A stretch of DNA of 22,641 nucleotides from F-183 sp036502165. GTDB taxonomy: Bacteria > Acidobacteriota > Terriglobia > Bryobacterales > Bryobacteraceae. Below the pieces are notes generated by a model, which saw only the letters and a list, made by a program, of their open reading frames with translations, searched no databases and had not been told where the DNA came from. The translations under genes and the position numbers were made by a program. Positions within the stretch are counted from its first letter, which is position 1. Each line of letters opens with the position of its first letter. Of this stretch, positions 8,359 to 16,083 are shown one piece after another. Location: assembly GCA_036502165.1 (NCBI GenBank), contig DASXZC010000465.1, positions 1-22,641 of the forward strand, in the 5' to 3' direction.

Positions 8359-8405
8359 ATGCGAAGGACTGCTCTGCACGCAGTCCTTCGCATTTTGTTT
8401 TTTTT
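8359..8405 (+). terminator. Strong intrinsic terminator after the efflux operon
   Basis: A perfect 14-bp stem (ATGCGAAGGACTGC / GCAGTCCTTCGCAT, 8359-8372 and 8380-8393) with a 7-base loop is followed by a T-rich tract (8394-8405). It lies 26 bases after the last operon gene. The left flank is A-rich, so it may also stop leftward transcription from the tRNA gene. Confidence 0.9.
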
Positions 8406-8443
8406 GGGAAGTGGGTTAAGAGGAAAGAAACCGGTGAAGAAAT

Positions 8444-8520
<77 letters not shown>

Positions 8521-8547
8521 AACTTCTGTATGTTAACACGCCGCCTC

Positions 8548-8562
8548 CGCGCGCTGCGCGCG
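8548..8562. repeat. CG-alternating palindrome upstream of tRNA-Pro
   Basis: A perfect 7-1-7 inverted repeat (CGCGCGC, T, GCGCGCG) lies in the 65-bp gap between the tRNA 5' end and the DUF1963 start codon. It could be a protein site or a simple G+C-rich discriminator region; no function is assigned. Confidence 0.5.
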
Positions 8563-8585
8563 TTCAGGATAAAATTGCGTGAAAC

Positions 8586-9275
8586 ATGAGCAAACGGCAG
8601 GATTTTAAACGACTGAATACCAGGCAGGCGTCCATTGTCGAGGTCGGCGGTTTTCGGCCGAGCGGCGATCCTTTCGCGTCGAACTTCGGCTTGCAGGCGG
8701 TCGGCGTTCCGGGCCAGCTCTGGCCCCGGTTTGAAGAGCAAGCCATGCTCTTCGTCTGTCAATTGAACCTGACAGAGGCGCCCGTGATTCCAGCTTCGCT
8801 CGAAGACATCAAGTTGATCACCTTCTTCACGACGGTGCTGGGCGGTCTCAGTAAGGCGCAAGAGAACGGCCATGATTGGCGACTGTTCGCTCATACGTCG
8901 CTCGATGGATTGGTTCCGATCATTCGCCCAGCGGATGCTTCGAGACTTCATCGAGGAGCGGAATGCCGTTGGACCTTGTCGGATGATCATCCGGAATTCG
9001 ACGACCCGGAGCGGCAGCCTATTGAGGGATTCGATGATTCCGAGGTCGAGCTTGAAAACATCGCTCGGACGAAAATCGGTGGTTATGCGAGCACCATACA
9101 ATCAGAACCCTGGTGGCACCTGAGTGAGCATCGCAGCCAGCCTGGTTATTGTCTGCAAATCAACAGTGAGGAGAAGGTGGGCCTTATGTTTGGCGACGCG
9201 GGGATTGTGTATCTCGCACGAGGCACGGCCGAGGGCTCAAAGGACGAATGGTTTCTGGACGGTCAATGTTATTAG
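8586..9275 (+). CDS. DUF1963 (YwqG-like) protein
   Basis: The 229-residue cytoplasmic protein has the DUF1963 pattern: a proline/tryptophan block around LWPRFEEQAMLFVCQLNL (about residues 45-62), a later KIGGYASTIQ motif (K163-G166 and on), and a C-terminal strand pair with GLMFGDAGIVYLARG. The family has no firmly known function; B. subtilis YwqG lies near polymorphic-toxin genes, and immunity-like roles have been suggested. The gene stands alone between tRNA-Pro and a convergent DUF1508 gene. GC in sampled lines is near 50-55%, below the efflux operon. No good Shine-Dalgarno precedes ATG 8586. Family call moderate, function unknown. Confidence 0.7.
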   Translation: MSKRQDFKRLNTRQASIVEVGGFRPSGDPFASNFGLQAVGVPGQLWPRFEEQAMLFVCQLNLTEAPVIPASLEDIKLITFFTTVLGGLSKAQENGHDWRLFAHTSLDGLVPIIRPADASRLHRGAECRWTLSDDHPEFDDPERQPIEGFDDSEVELENIARTKIGGYASTIQSEPWWHLSEHRSQPGYCLQINSEEKVGLMFGDAGIVYLARGTAEGSKDEWFLDGQCY

Positions 9276-9298
9276 GACCTGACTATTTTTAGAGACCC

Positions 9299-9321
9299 GC
9301 GCCGCTCCCTGCCAGCGGCGC
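9299..9321. terminator. Hairpin between convergent DUF1963 and DUF1508 genes
   Basis: Arms GCGCCGCT and AGCGGCGC enclose a 7-base loop. Position between two convergent stops suits a shared terminator, but neither side has a proper T-run, so intrinsic termination is doubtful. Confidence 0.35.
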
Positions 9322-9345
9322 ATCATCTCCTCCCAAATTCCTGCT

Positions 9346-9681
9346 CTACGCCGTCAGATCGACGATTCTCGCTCCCGGTCCATTTCTCATTACCGATGCA
9401 ATGCCCTTGGCCATTGCAGAAGAAGACGAATACGTTTCACTCTTACCGATGACTTCGTGATTCGCTGCTTTGAGAACGAAATAGTGTTGACCGTTGCTCG
9501 CCACCTTTCGTTCGAACATCCCCTCAACCGAGGAGTTCTTCTTGACCGACTCGACGCCGTTGTCCACACTTTCTTTTTGCTTGTACATTTCGCTGGTGAG
9601 GATCACTTCGCCATTCGCCGCCTTCAAGTTAAAGAAGAACTGCCCATTCTTGGCTTTCTTTATTTCATACTTCGCTGCCAC
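9346..9681 (-). CDS. YegP-like protein with two DUF1508 repeats
   Basis: Two tandem DUF1508 units are visible: KYEIKKAKNGQFFFNLKAANGEVI...SE (about 4-32) and FERKVASNGQHYFVLKAANHEVIGKSE (about 55-81). Each is followed by a short helix with a GVESV/GIASV end. The chosen start is GTG 9681 with AAAGGAG (9687-9693) five bases upstream, giving 111 residues; a longer frame from 9723 would run through a palindrome and is unlikely. The family is small, cytoplasmic and of unknown biochemical role. GC in sampled lines is about 43-53%, clearly lower than surrounding genes, which suggests transfer. It is divergent from the phosphatase gene. Confidence 0.85.
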   Translation of the reverse strand: MAAKYEIKKAKNGQFFFNLKAANGEVILTSEMYKQKESVDNGVESVKKNSSVEGMFERKVASNGQHYFVLKAANHEVIGKSETYSSSSAMAKGIASVMRNGPGARIVDLTA

Positions 9682-9703
9682 AGAAACTCCTTTCCGCACG
9701 TTG

Positions 9704-9727
9704 TCATTTGTTAGATGTAACAAATGA
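9704..9727. promoter_or_regulatory. Perfect 10-bp-arm palindrome upstream of DUF1508 gene (operator candidate)
   Basis: Arms TCATTTGTTA and TAACAAATGA are separated by GATG. It lies 22 bases upstream of the GTG start, where a promoter or leader would be. The symmetry, AT-richness and size suit a helix-turn-helix repressor operator; alternatively it is a leader-mRNA hairpin. No regulator gene is adjacent. Confidence 0.55.
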
Positions 9728-9763
9728 TCCTAATCAAGCTATCACGAAAGATGGACGTTGTGT

Positions 9764-9777
9764 TGCAATAGATTGCA
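9764..9777. promoter_or_regulatory. Second palindrome in the DUF1508/phosphatase divergent gap
   Basis: TGCAAT-AG-ATTGCA is a perfect 6-2-6 inverted repeat, centred 55 bp from the palindrome at 9704-9727 and 44 bp before the phosphatase start. It could be a regulator site; short palindromes also arise by chance. Confidence 0.3.
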
Positions 9778-9820
9778 CCTCTGTTCCTGGGATGTGTCCT
9801 GGGACGAATCGAACATACTG

Positions 9821-11077
9821 ATGCGCCAGTTCCCTTTGCTCGAGCTCTCAATCCTACTGTTATCGGCCGTTCATGGACCCGCGAACGCTGCCTCTCAAAA
9901 GCTGACTCCGGTGTGGGTTGAGACGGGTCCTGGTCATGCGATCGAGGCACGTGTGGTCCTCGCCGATGGGTCCGAATGTCCATCGATATCCGTCGGGAAT
10001 GCGGCTCCCGTGGCGATGCATCTCAGGCGTCCGGTTCCGAAGCGGTTCCATCCGGTTTGCGAATTCCAGATTCCGCCGGGCACGCGGCACGCCGCCGTCG
10101 AAGGTCAACGGCTCGCGCTTCCCGTCGAAAATCCTTCGCGAATTGCAGTGATCGGCGATACCGGCTGCCGCTTGAAGGGCACCTTCATCCAGGCTTGTAA
10201 CGATCCGGCGCAATGGCCGTTCGGAACAGTTGCGGCGAAGGCGGCCGCAGCGAAGCCACAGTTGGTGATTCACGTCGGCGATTATCTATACCGCGAGCAG
10301 CCGTGTCCTGCCGCGAGGGAGCAGGAATGCGGAGGCTCACCGAGCGGCGACAATTGGGACGCGTGGAAGGCCGACTTTTTTACGCCGGCGAGTGCGTTGC
10401 TCGGCGCGGCGCCATGGGCATTCAGCCGCGGAAATCACGAGTCGTGCGATCGCTCGTGGCGAGGTTGGTTTTATTATCTTGATCCGCGGCCGTTTCGCGA
10501 GGCGTGTCCTATATATTCCGAGCCGTATTTGGTGACGTTGGGAAAATTTCAACTTCTTATGATCGACAGTTCGGCGGCGAGGGATCCGGTGGATCCGAAG
10601 CAGGTCGCCGAGTACACCGCTCAGTTGAAACGATACGCATCGACACCGGCGTGGATCGTCGAGCATCATCCGATGTGGGGCGTGTCGAACACCGGGCAGA
10701 AGGGGTCCGCGGATGTTCCGCTGACAGCGGTCATGCAACGGGCGTATGACGCGGCTGGACTTGTTAACATCGGAATGATTCTTGCGGGACATACGCACCT
10801 GTTCGAGATTCTCAGCTATGCGAACGGGCGTCCGCCGCAAATCATCGCAGGTGACGCGGGAACGATGCTCGCGGATCAGGTCCACACGGATCTCAAGGGC
10901 GAGACGGTGTTCGGCAGCGAAGTCCAGAGCGGCACGTCGCGGCATCAATTCGGATTCACGTTACTCGAAAGGAAGAAACAACGTTGGGATCTCGAGTTGA
11001 AGGAGCCATCCGGGAAAACCGTCGCGGCCTGCAGGATTCAAGGGAAAACCGTCCATTGCAAAGGCTCATCGCTGTAG
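9821..11077 (+). CDS. Secreted purple-acid-phosphatase-like metallophosphoesterase
   Basis: The 418-residue protein hydrolyses phosphate esters by family inference. All five purple acid phosphatase motifs are present: GDTG (D113), GDYLY (D154 with its tyrosine), GNHE (N205, H206), VEHH (H283), and GHTH (H324, H326). Together they form a two-metal site. ATG 9821 is chosen because it starts a signal peptide (about 1-24, ending near GPANAAS); the longer frame from 9758 would bury it. The N-terminal 90 residues form a small beta-rich domain. There is no clear Shine-Dalgarno. It overlaps the start of the next exported hydrolase. The substrate is unknown; an exported phosphatase would suit phosphate scavenging. 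Confidence 0.87.
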   Translation: MRQFPLLELSILLLSAVHGPANAASQKLTPVWVETGPGHAIEARVVLADGSECPSISVGNAAPVAMHLRRPVPKRFHPVCEFQIPPGTRHAAVEGQRLALPVENPSRIAVIGDTGCRLKGTFIQACNDPAQWPFGTVAAKAAAAKPQLVIHVGDYLYREQPCPAAREQECGGSPSGDNWDAWKADFFTPASALLGAAPWAFSRGNHESCDRSWRGWFYYLDPRPFREACPIYSEPYLVTLGKFQLLMIDSSAARDPVDPKQVAEYTAQLKRYASTPAWIVEHHPMWGVSNTGQKGSADVPLTAVMQRAYDAAGLVNIGMILAGHTHLFEILSYANGRPPQIIAGDAGTMLADQVHTDLKGETVFGSEVQSGTSRHQFGFTLLERKKQRWDLELKEPSGKTVAACRIQGKTVHCKGSSL

Positions 11078-11856
11078 CCGGATGTGGTTTGCTGCTATGC
11101 GCCGTCACGGCTCAGGCCGAGATGGTCACCGTGCGCAATGGCATCAAGATCTATTACGAGATTAAGGGCGAAGGGCGGCCGGCAGTCCTGTTGCATGGCG
11201 GAACGGCGACCAGTGAGATGTCGTTTTCGAAGCAGATTGACGTGCTCGCGCGCGGGCATCGGGTCATCATGATCGAACAGATGGGGCACGGTCATACGCC
11301 CGATATTGCGGGGCGTCCATTCAGCTATGAAGAGATGACGGAGGACACCGCGGCCGTTCTGAAGTCGATCGGCGTCAGTGATGCCGATGTGATCGGGTGG
11401 AGCGATGGAGGGCAGATCGCATTGCGCCTGGCGGCGTTTCATCCGGAGCTCGTGCGGCGTGTGGTGGCGTCAGGAGTCGGGTTCGGATCGAGTCCGGCAT
11501 CGCGCGAGGCGGTCGAGAATATGTCCGACGCCCGTTGGCCGCGCGAGTTTCACGATGCTTACGCGAGGACGTCGCCTGACGGTGCTGCGCATTGGCCGGT
11601 GGTGTGGCGCAAGGCTTGTAAGATGTGGGCCGGTCCGACGTGGGGATTCACTGAAGCCGATCTGCACCGCATCAAAGCGCGGGCATTGATCATCGCGGGT
11701 GAGCACGACATCGTGAGTGCGGACACTACGCAGCGGGTGGCGCAGGCGATTCCGGGAGGGATCGCGCGGATCATTCCCGGTGTGGACCACTTCACATTTC
11801 AGAAGCGCGCCGATGTGATGAATCCGTTGTTGCTCGAGTTTCTCGACGCGAAGTAG
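11056..11856 (+). CDS. Exported alpha/beta hydrolase
   Basis: This is an alpha/beta-hydrolase with oxyanion motif VLLHGG, nucleophile elbow GWSDGG (S116), acid D218 in GEHDIV and H245 in GVDHFTF, so the triad is complete. The start is uncertain. TTG 11056, with AAGGGA ten bases upstream, gives a short basic N-terminus and a clean signal peptide ending at AVTAQA. ATG 10984 gives an Arg-rich 40-residue lead, and ATG 11122 would make a cytoplasmic enzyme. With TTG the protein has 266 residues and overlaps the phosphatase gene by 22 bases. It may be an esterase or lactonase; the substrate cannot be read. Confidence 0.85.
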   Translation: MQRLIAVAGCGLLLCAVTAQAEMVTVRNGIKIYYEIKGEGRPAVLLHGGTATSEMSFSKQIDVLARGHRVIMIEQMGHGHTPDIAGRPFSYEEMTEDTAAVLKSIGVSDADVIGWSDGGQIALRLAAFHPELVRRVVASGVGFGSSPASREAVENMSDARWPREFHDAYARTSPDGAAHWPVVWRKACKMWAGPTWGFTEADLHRIKARALIIAGEHDIVSADTTQRVAQAIPGGIARIIPGVDHFTFQKRADVMNPLLLEFLDAK

Positions 11857-11864
11857 TGTGTCGC

Positions 11865-12680
11865 TTATTCGGCGATCGCTTTGAGGTACCGCTCGGCCGA
11901 CCGCTTCACGGCTTGCGATCCATCTTCTTCAACGACGTGGCCGAATGCCCCATAAATGCGGTCGAACTGGAACGGTTCAAGCGATGCCACGACGCGGTTG
12001 ATCGCCGCCGCATTCAAGGGAATCAGATTCGGATAGCTGTACATGAAGCTGACCCAACGGCGATCGGGTACCACTTGGATCACATCGCCGGGCAACAGAA
12101 TTCCTTTTCCGTTTGCAGCGGGGGACGCCCAATGGAGGACCGCCCCTCCTTCGAAGTGGCCGCCGCAGCGGATGACGGTCGCGCCTCCGAAGAGCTCGAG
12201 ACGGTCGCCTTCCCAGAACTGGTTGGCGCTGTCGGTGCGCGCAGCCCACTTGCGATCGGCGGCGTGCGTGTAAATGGGGATGCCTCCGAAAGCGCGGCTC
12301 CACTCGACCATCGAAGTGTAGTAATGCGGATGGGAAATGGCGATAGCGGCGATGCCGCCCAGCGCCCATAATGCCGATACCGTGCCGGGATCGATGAGGC
12401 TGACACAATCCCACAGAATATTTCCCTGCGGAGTCTGCACGAGATAAGCGCGCTGCCCGATTCCGAAATTGGGCCGCATGAAAATCTCGTACAGCCCATC
12501 GTCGACGCGCCGGATTTCATTGTGACAGTTGGCGCGGAGTTCCTTCATATTCGTGAAACGCTGCCCGTTCGCGGGCACAAACTGGCGGTCGTCATCGCAG
12601 ATCGGGCAGTTGTTCGGCGTGTTTTCGCTCTCAGGAAATTGGGTACCGCAGGCGAAGCAGATGTGGGCTTGTGGGGTCAC
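11865..12680 (-). CDS. Metallo-beta-lactamase-fold protein with N-terminal zinc ribbon
   Basis: The 271-residue protein opens with a rubredoxin-like ribbon (C8, C11, C25, C28) and then an MBL fold. The usual HxHxDH motif reads HPHYYT (H117, H119, Y121, T122), so two ligands of the second metal site are lost. H175 (GGHF), D199 (LLPGD) and H248 (AFGH) remain, which suggests a mononuclear site or altered chemistry. The start is GTG 12680, with no Shine-Dalgarno. It is divergent from lutA with 20 bases between start codons and ends eight bases from the convergent hydrolase stop. No signal peptide, so cytoplasmic. Hydrolase is only a fold-level name. Confidence 0.85.
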   Translation of the reverse strand: MTPQAHICFACGTQFPESENTPNNCPICDDDRQFVPANGQRFTNMKELRANCHNEIRRVDDGLYEIFMRPNFGIGQRAYLVQTPQGNILWDCVSLIDPGTVSALWALGGIAAIAISHPHYYTSMVEWSRAFGGIPIYTHAADRKWAARTDSANQFWEGDRLELFGGATVIRCGGHFEGGAVLHWASPAANGKGILLPGDVIQVVPDRRWVSFMYSYPNLIPLNAAAINRVVASLEPFQFDRIYGAFGHVVEEDGSQAVKRSAERYLKAIAE

Positions 12681-12685
12681 TTTGA

Positions 12686-12695
12686 TACAATTCTA
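12686..12695. promoter_or_regulatory. Overlapping divergent -10-like elements, lutABC / MBL gene
   Basis: Plus-strand TACAAT (12686-12691) and minus-strand TAGAAT (12695-12690) overlap by two bases. Predicted starts (about 12698 and 12683) fall within three bases of the lutA ATG (12701) and the MBL GTG (12680). No good -35 is seen on either side. Confidence 0.4.
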
Positions 12696-12700
12696 GCTTC

Positions 12701-13426
12701 ATGCCGCGCAGGGTTTCTCTTTTTGTCACCTGCATCGTCGATCAGTTGTTCCCTCCCGTAGGATTAGCCATTGCGGATGTTTTGGAACGCAAGGGGTGCG
12801 AAGTCGAGTTCCTCGAAGCGCAGACCTGTTGTGCGCAACCTGCGTTCAATAGCGGCTATCGCGATGAGGCGCGCGAGGTTGCGCGGCACTTCATCGAGAC
12901 GTTTCGCGATGCCGAATATGTGATTGCGGCGTCCGGTTCGTGCTGCACGATGGTGTCGCATCACTATGAGGATTTGTTCGCAGGCGACGCGCACATGCTC
13001 AAGGAGGCGCACCGGTTGAGTGCGCGGACCTTTGAGTTTTCGGCATTTCTGACTGATATTTTGAACGTCGACGATTTTGGCGCGCGATACGACGGCGTCG
13101 TTACTTACCACGATAGCTGCCATGCACTACGCGAACTGGGAATCAAGAACGGTCCGCGGCGATTGCTTTCGAAAGTCCGCGGACTGACATTGAAAGAGAT
13201 GCCGGCGGCGGAGGAATGCTGCGGTTTCGGCGGGACATTCTCGGTGAAGTTCGCGTCAGTGTCGGGAGCTATGGCGCGCACGAAGATCGATTCCATCGAG
13301 TCGACAGGAGCGGGGGCGGTCGTCTCGATCGATTCAAGCTGCCTCATGCAACTGCGCGGAGCCCTGCTGCGAGCGGGGTCTGAGATCAAGACTCTGCATC
13401 TTGCCGAAGTGCTGGCATCGAGGTGA
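12701..13426 (+). CDS. lutA: LutA, (Fe-S)-binding subunit of L-lactate oxidation complex
   Basis: The 241-residue protein is built of two cysteine-rich CCG domains. The first holds C11, QTCCAQP (C43-C44) and ASGSCC; the second holds YHDSCH and EECCGFGG. This matches LutA/YkgE, which with LutB and LutC oxidises L-lactate to pyruvate and feeds electrons to the respiratory chain. The gene opens a lutABC operon; lutB follows after nine bases. It has no Shine-Dalgarno, and a -10-like TACAAT ends ten bases before the ATG, so the mRNA may be leaderless. No lactate permease or LutR/LldR regulator is in the window. Confidence 0.94.
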   Translation: MPRRVSLFVTCIVDQLFPPVGLAIADVLERKGCEVEFLEAQTCCAQPAFNSGYRDEAREVARHFIETFRDAEYVIAASGSCCTMVSHHYEDLFAGDAHMLKEAHRLSARTFEFSAFLTDILNVDDFGARYDGVVTYHDSCHALRELGIKNGPRRLLSKVRGLTLKEMPAAEECCGFGGTFSVKFASVSGAMARTKIDSIESTGAGAVVSIDSSCLMQLRGALLRAGSEIKTLHLAEVLASR

Positions 13427-13435
13427 TGGTTTATC

Positions 13436-14875
13436 GTGTCGAGTAGTTATCCCATACAGATCGATGCGACCGTCCATGATCCTGCGCTGCAGAAGGCTGT
13501 CTACACGGCCACCGGACGGTTGATGGACATGCGCCGCAATGCCGTGGCGCTGGTGCCGCAGTTTGAGGAACTGCGCAACCATGCGAACGCCGTGAAGCGC
13601 CATACGATCGGCCATCTCGACCACTACCTCGAACTCGTCGAGCGCAATGTAGAGGCGCACGGCGGCGAAGTCGTCTTCGCACAGGACTCGACCGAGGTCG
13701 CCGATTTCATCTTGACGCTCGCCAAACAAAAGGGCGCGAAATTGTTTGTGAAGTCGAAGTCGATGACGACCGAGGAAATCCACTTGAACTCGCGGCTCGA
13801 GGCGCATCAGCTCGAGGCGGTCGAGACGGATTTGGGCGAGTACATCCTACAGCTCGCCGACGAGCGGCCGTATCACATCATCGCTCCTGCGCTGCATTAT
13901 ACGCGGCATGATGTGGCGCGAATCTTTGAAAAGAAGTTGGGCCGCACTGAGACGGAGCCGAGTGATCAGGCGATGATTGCGCGAGCCGTTTTGCGGCAGA
14001 AATTCCTCGATGCGGATATTGGAATCACGGGCGCTAATTTTGTGATCGCCGATTCGGGAGCGGTGGTCGTCGTCGAAAACGAAGGCAATGCGCGGCTGAC
14101 GCACTCTGCGCCGAAGATCCACATCGCGATCGCCGGAATCGAAAAGATCATCCCACGGGCGCAGGATCTCGCGGTGTTCCTCGCGCTGCTTGGGCGTAGC
14201 GCGACAGGGCAGGCGATGTCGGTGTACACGTCATTCGTGAGCGGGCCGAGGCGCACGGGTGAAGTCGATGGGCCGGACGAGTTCTATCTGATCCTGCTCG
14301 ACAATGGACGCACGAAGGTGTTGGCCGATGAGGCGAAACGTCAATCGCTGTATTGCATCCGCTGCGGCGCGTGCTTGAATCACTGCCCGGTGTATCGCAA
14401 GATCGGCGGCCACAACTATCCTTGGATTTATTCAGGACCGATCGGCGCGATTCTTACGCCGCAGTTCCACGGGATCGATCACGATCCGTGGCTACCGTTT
14501 GCGTCGAGCCTGTGCGGAGCGTGCGCCGAGGTTTGTCCGGTGAAGATCGACATCCCGCGCGTGCTGCTCGAACTGCGCCGCGACGTGATTGAATCGAAGA
14601 CCGCGGCGGGTGCGAACAAACTCGAGCGCATGGTGTTTCGCATGTGGGCGTGGGCGATGAAGCGTCCGCACATGTATGAACGGTTGGGGAAAATGGCGGC
14701 GATCGGGGCTCCGCGTGGGGATGCGAAGACGGGATGGATCAAGGATCTCCCTGGATTTCTCGCGCCGGGTCCGGTGGCTGGATGGCTGCAGGAGCGGGAC
14801 CTTCCGCGCCCGGCGGCGCATAGCTTCCGCGAGTTGTGGCGCGAGCGTCAAAAGAAGAAGGGGCCCGCAACGTGA
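13436..14875 (+). CDS. lutB: LutB, [4Fe-4S] ferredoxin-like subunit of L-lactate oxidation complex
   Basis: The 479-residue protein matches LutB/YkgF. An N-terminal LUD domain (about 50-290, including the DSGAVVVVENEGNARL block) is followed by two iron-sulfur motifs: CIRCGACLNHCP (C307, C310, C313, C317) and CGACAEVCP (C360, C363, C367), with a helical C-terminus. The start is GTG 13436 with GAGGTGA (13420-13426) nine bases upstream; ATG 13426 is in another frame and stops at once. It overlaps lutC as GTGA. It works with LutA and LutC in lactate use. Confidence 0.95.
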   Translation: MSSSYPIQIDATVHDPALQKAVYTATGRLMDMRRNAVALVPQFEELRNHANAVKRHTIGHLDHYLELVERNVEAHGGEVVFAQDSTEVADFILTLAKQKGAKLFVKSKSMTTEEIHLNSRLEAHQLEAVETDLGEYILQLADERPYHIIAPALHYTRHDVARIFEKKLGRTETEPSDQAMIARAVLRQKFLDADIGITGANFVIADSGAVVVVENEGNARLTHSAPKIHIAIAGIEKIIPRAQDLAVFLALLGRSATGQAMSVYTSFVSGPRRTGEVDGPDEFYLILLDNGRTKVLADEAKRQSLYCIRCGACLNHCPVYRKIGGHNYPWIYSGPIGAILTPQFHGIDHDPWLPFASSLCGACAEVCPVKIDIPRVLLELRRDVIESKTAAGANKLERMVFRMWAWAMKRPHMYERLGKMAAIGAPRGDAKTGWIKDLPGFLAPGPVAGWLQERDLPRPAAHSFRELWRERQKKKGPAT

Positions 14876-15522
14876 ATAGCGCGTCGCGCGATGCGATCCT
14901 CGGCCGCGTGCGTGAGGCTCTTCATAGGAAGGCTGGTGACGTGATTGAAGACGCGCCACCGGTGCGGCTGGATGTTCCTGAGCTCGGAGTTCCGGCGCGA
15001 ATCGCTGGTTTTCGTGAGCGATTCGAGGCTCTGAACGGGAAGGTGCACGTGGTCTCGTCACGCGATGGCGCGCGGCAGGCGATCACAGAAATTCTGAACG
15101 GGCGCGCGGCCGTGGCGTCGAACGCGCGATTCCTCGAAGAATGCGGCATCGGCTGGCTCTCATCTGTGCGAACCGGCCTGACGGATCGCGAGGAATTGAA
15201 GGCGGCATGCGCCGAGGCGCCCGTCGGCATTACGTCCGCGCAATATGCGATCGCATCGACCGGGACGCTCGCGATGCTCTCTAGCGCGGAGGAACCACGC
15301 CTCGTCTCGCTGTTACCACCCGCGCACATCGCCGTGATTCCGGCGAGCCGGATCCTGGTGAATCTCGATGAACTGTTCGAAAAACTGCCGCTGCCGGCGG
15401 ATGTGACGTCCGCGCTGGTCTTCATCTCCGGACCGAGCCGGACGGCGGACATCGAGCAGATCCTCGTGCGTGGCGTTCATGGGCCCGGGGAAATTCACGT
15501 GGTGATCGTCGAAGGCTGCTGA
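14872..15522 (+). CDS. lutC: LutC, LUD-domain subunit of L-lactate oxidation complex
   Basis: The 216-residue protein has the LutC/YkgG LUD domain. The core ITSAQYAIASTGTLAM lies at about 122-137, followed by LLPPAHIAVI and the ending ISGPSRTADIEQILVRGVHG. The start is GTG 14872, overlapping the lutB stop as GTGA, with an AAGAAGGGG-like ribosome site; an in-frame GTG at 14836 lies inside lutB and adds an unlikely lead. As last gene of lutABC it completes the complex. No hairpin terminator follows; a -10-like TACAAT for the next gene lies four bases after its stop. Confidence 0.93.
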   Translation: MNSASRDAILGRVREALHRKAGDVIEDAPPVRLDVPELGVPARIAGFRERFEALNGKVHVVSSRDGARQAITEILNGRAAVASNARFLEECGIGWLSSVRTGLTDREELKAACAEAPVGITSAQYAIASTGTLAMLSSAEEPRLVSLLPPAHIAVIPASRILVNLDELFEKLPLPADVTSALVFISGPSRTADIEQILVRGVHGPGEIHVVIVEGC

Positions 15523-15525
15523 AGA

Positions 15526-15531
15526 TACAAT
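15526..15531 (+). promoter_or_regulatory. Candidate -10 for the DinB-like gene
   Basis: TACAAT lies just after the lutC stop and about 46 bases before the DinB-like ATG. It is a 5/6 match without a good -35. The same hexamer appears at two other gene starts in this window. Confidence 0.25.
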
Positions 15532-15576
15532 AGCGGCTGGCCCCTAAAAATCTTGACAAATAAGAGGAGTTCGAAC

Positions 15577-16083
15577 ATGTTTTTGAAAACCACGCTACTG
15601 GGTGTGACGGTTGCCGCCGGTGTCATGCTGGCGCAGGCGCCGAGTATCAGCAAGGAAGCGCAGCAAGCCTACGCGAGCACCAAACATAATCTGACCAAGC
15701 TCGCCGAAGATTTGCCCGAGGATGCTTACGGGTACAAGCCGGTCGATTCCGTCCGCACGTTGGCCGGGCTGATCGGACACGTGGCGGATGCGCAGCAGGG
15801 ATCGTGCTCGGCGGCGAATGGGGCGCCGAAACCGGGCGGCGCGTCGAAGCTCACCGCGAAGGCGGAATTGGTGTCGGCGTTGAAGGCCTCGTTCGAGGAA
15901 TGCGACAAGGCGTTCGCCGGCTTAACGGATTCGAACCTCACTGATCCGATCAAGACTCGCCGTGGGGAACGTTCGCGCCTGATGACGCTGTTGGGCGTGG
16001 TCATTCATAGCAACGAAGAATACGGCTACATGGCGGTTTATTTGCGCATGAAGGGGATCGTTCCTCCTTCGAGCCAACACTAA
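15577..16083 (+). CDS. Secreted DinB-like four-helix-bundle protein
   Basis: The 168-residue protein has a signal peptide (about 1-21, ending LAQAP) and a DinB/YfiT-like helical bundle. His68 in LIGHVADAQQG and His144 in VVIHSNEEYGYM sit where two of the usual three metal ligands are found; the third is not evident. ATG 15577 follows AAGAGGAG (15562-15569) at good spacing. Exported DinB relatives are common in Acidobacteriota, with unknown substrates; some cytoplasmic members are thiol transferases. It is a single gene, and its stop directly abuts the convergent thioesterase stop. Confidence 0.82.
   Translation: MFLKTTLLGVTVAAGVMLAQAPSISKEAQQAYASTKHNLTKLAEDLPEDAYGYKPVDSVRTLAGLIGHVADAQQGSCSAANGAPKPGGASKLTAKAELVSALKASFEECDKAFAGLTDSNLTDPIKTRRGERSRLMTLLGVVIHSNEEYGYMAVYLRMKGIVPPSSQH

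Noticed and set aside
10984..11055. Longer N-terminus for the alpha/beta hydrolase from ATG 10984
   Set aside because: It adds an Arg-rich lead encoded inside the phosphatase gene and spoils the signal peptide.
15553..15558. Exact TTGACA before the DinB-like gene
   Set aside because: It is only 18 bases from the ATG, so its -10 would fall on the start codon; TACAAT at 15526 is the better promoter hint.
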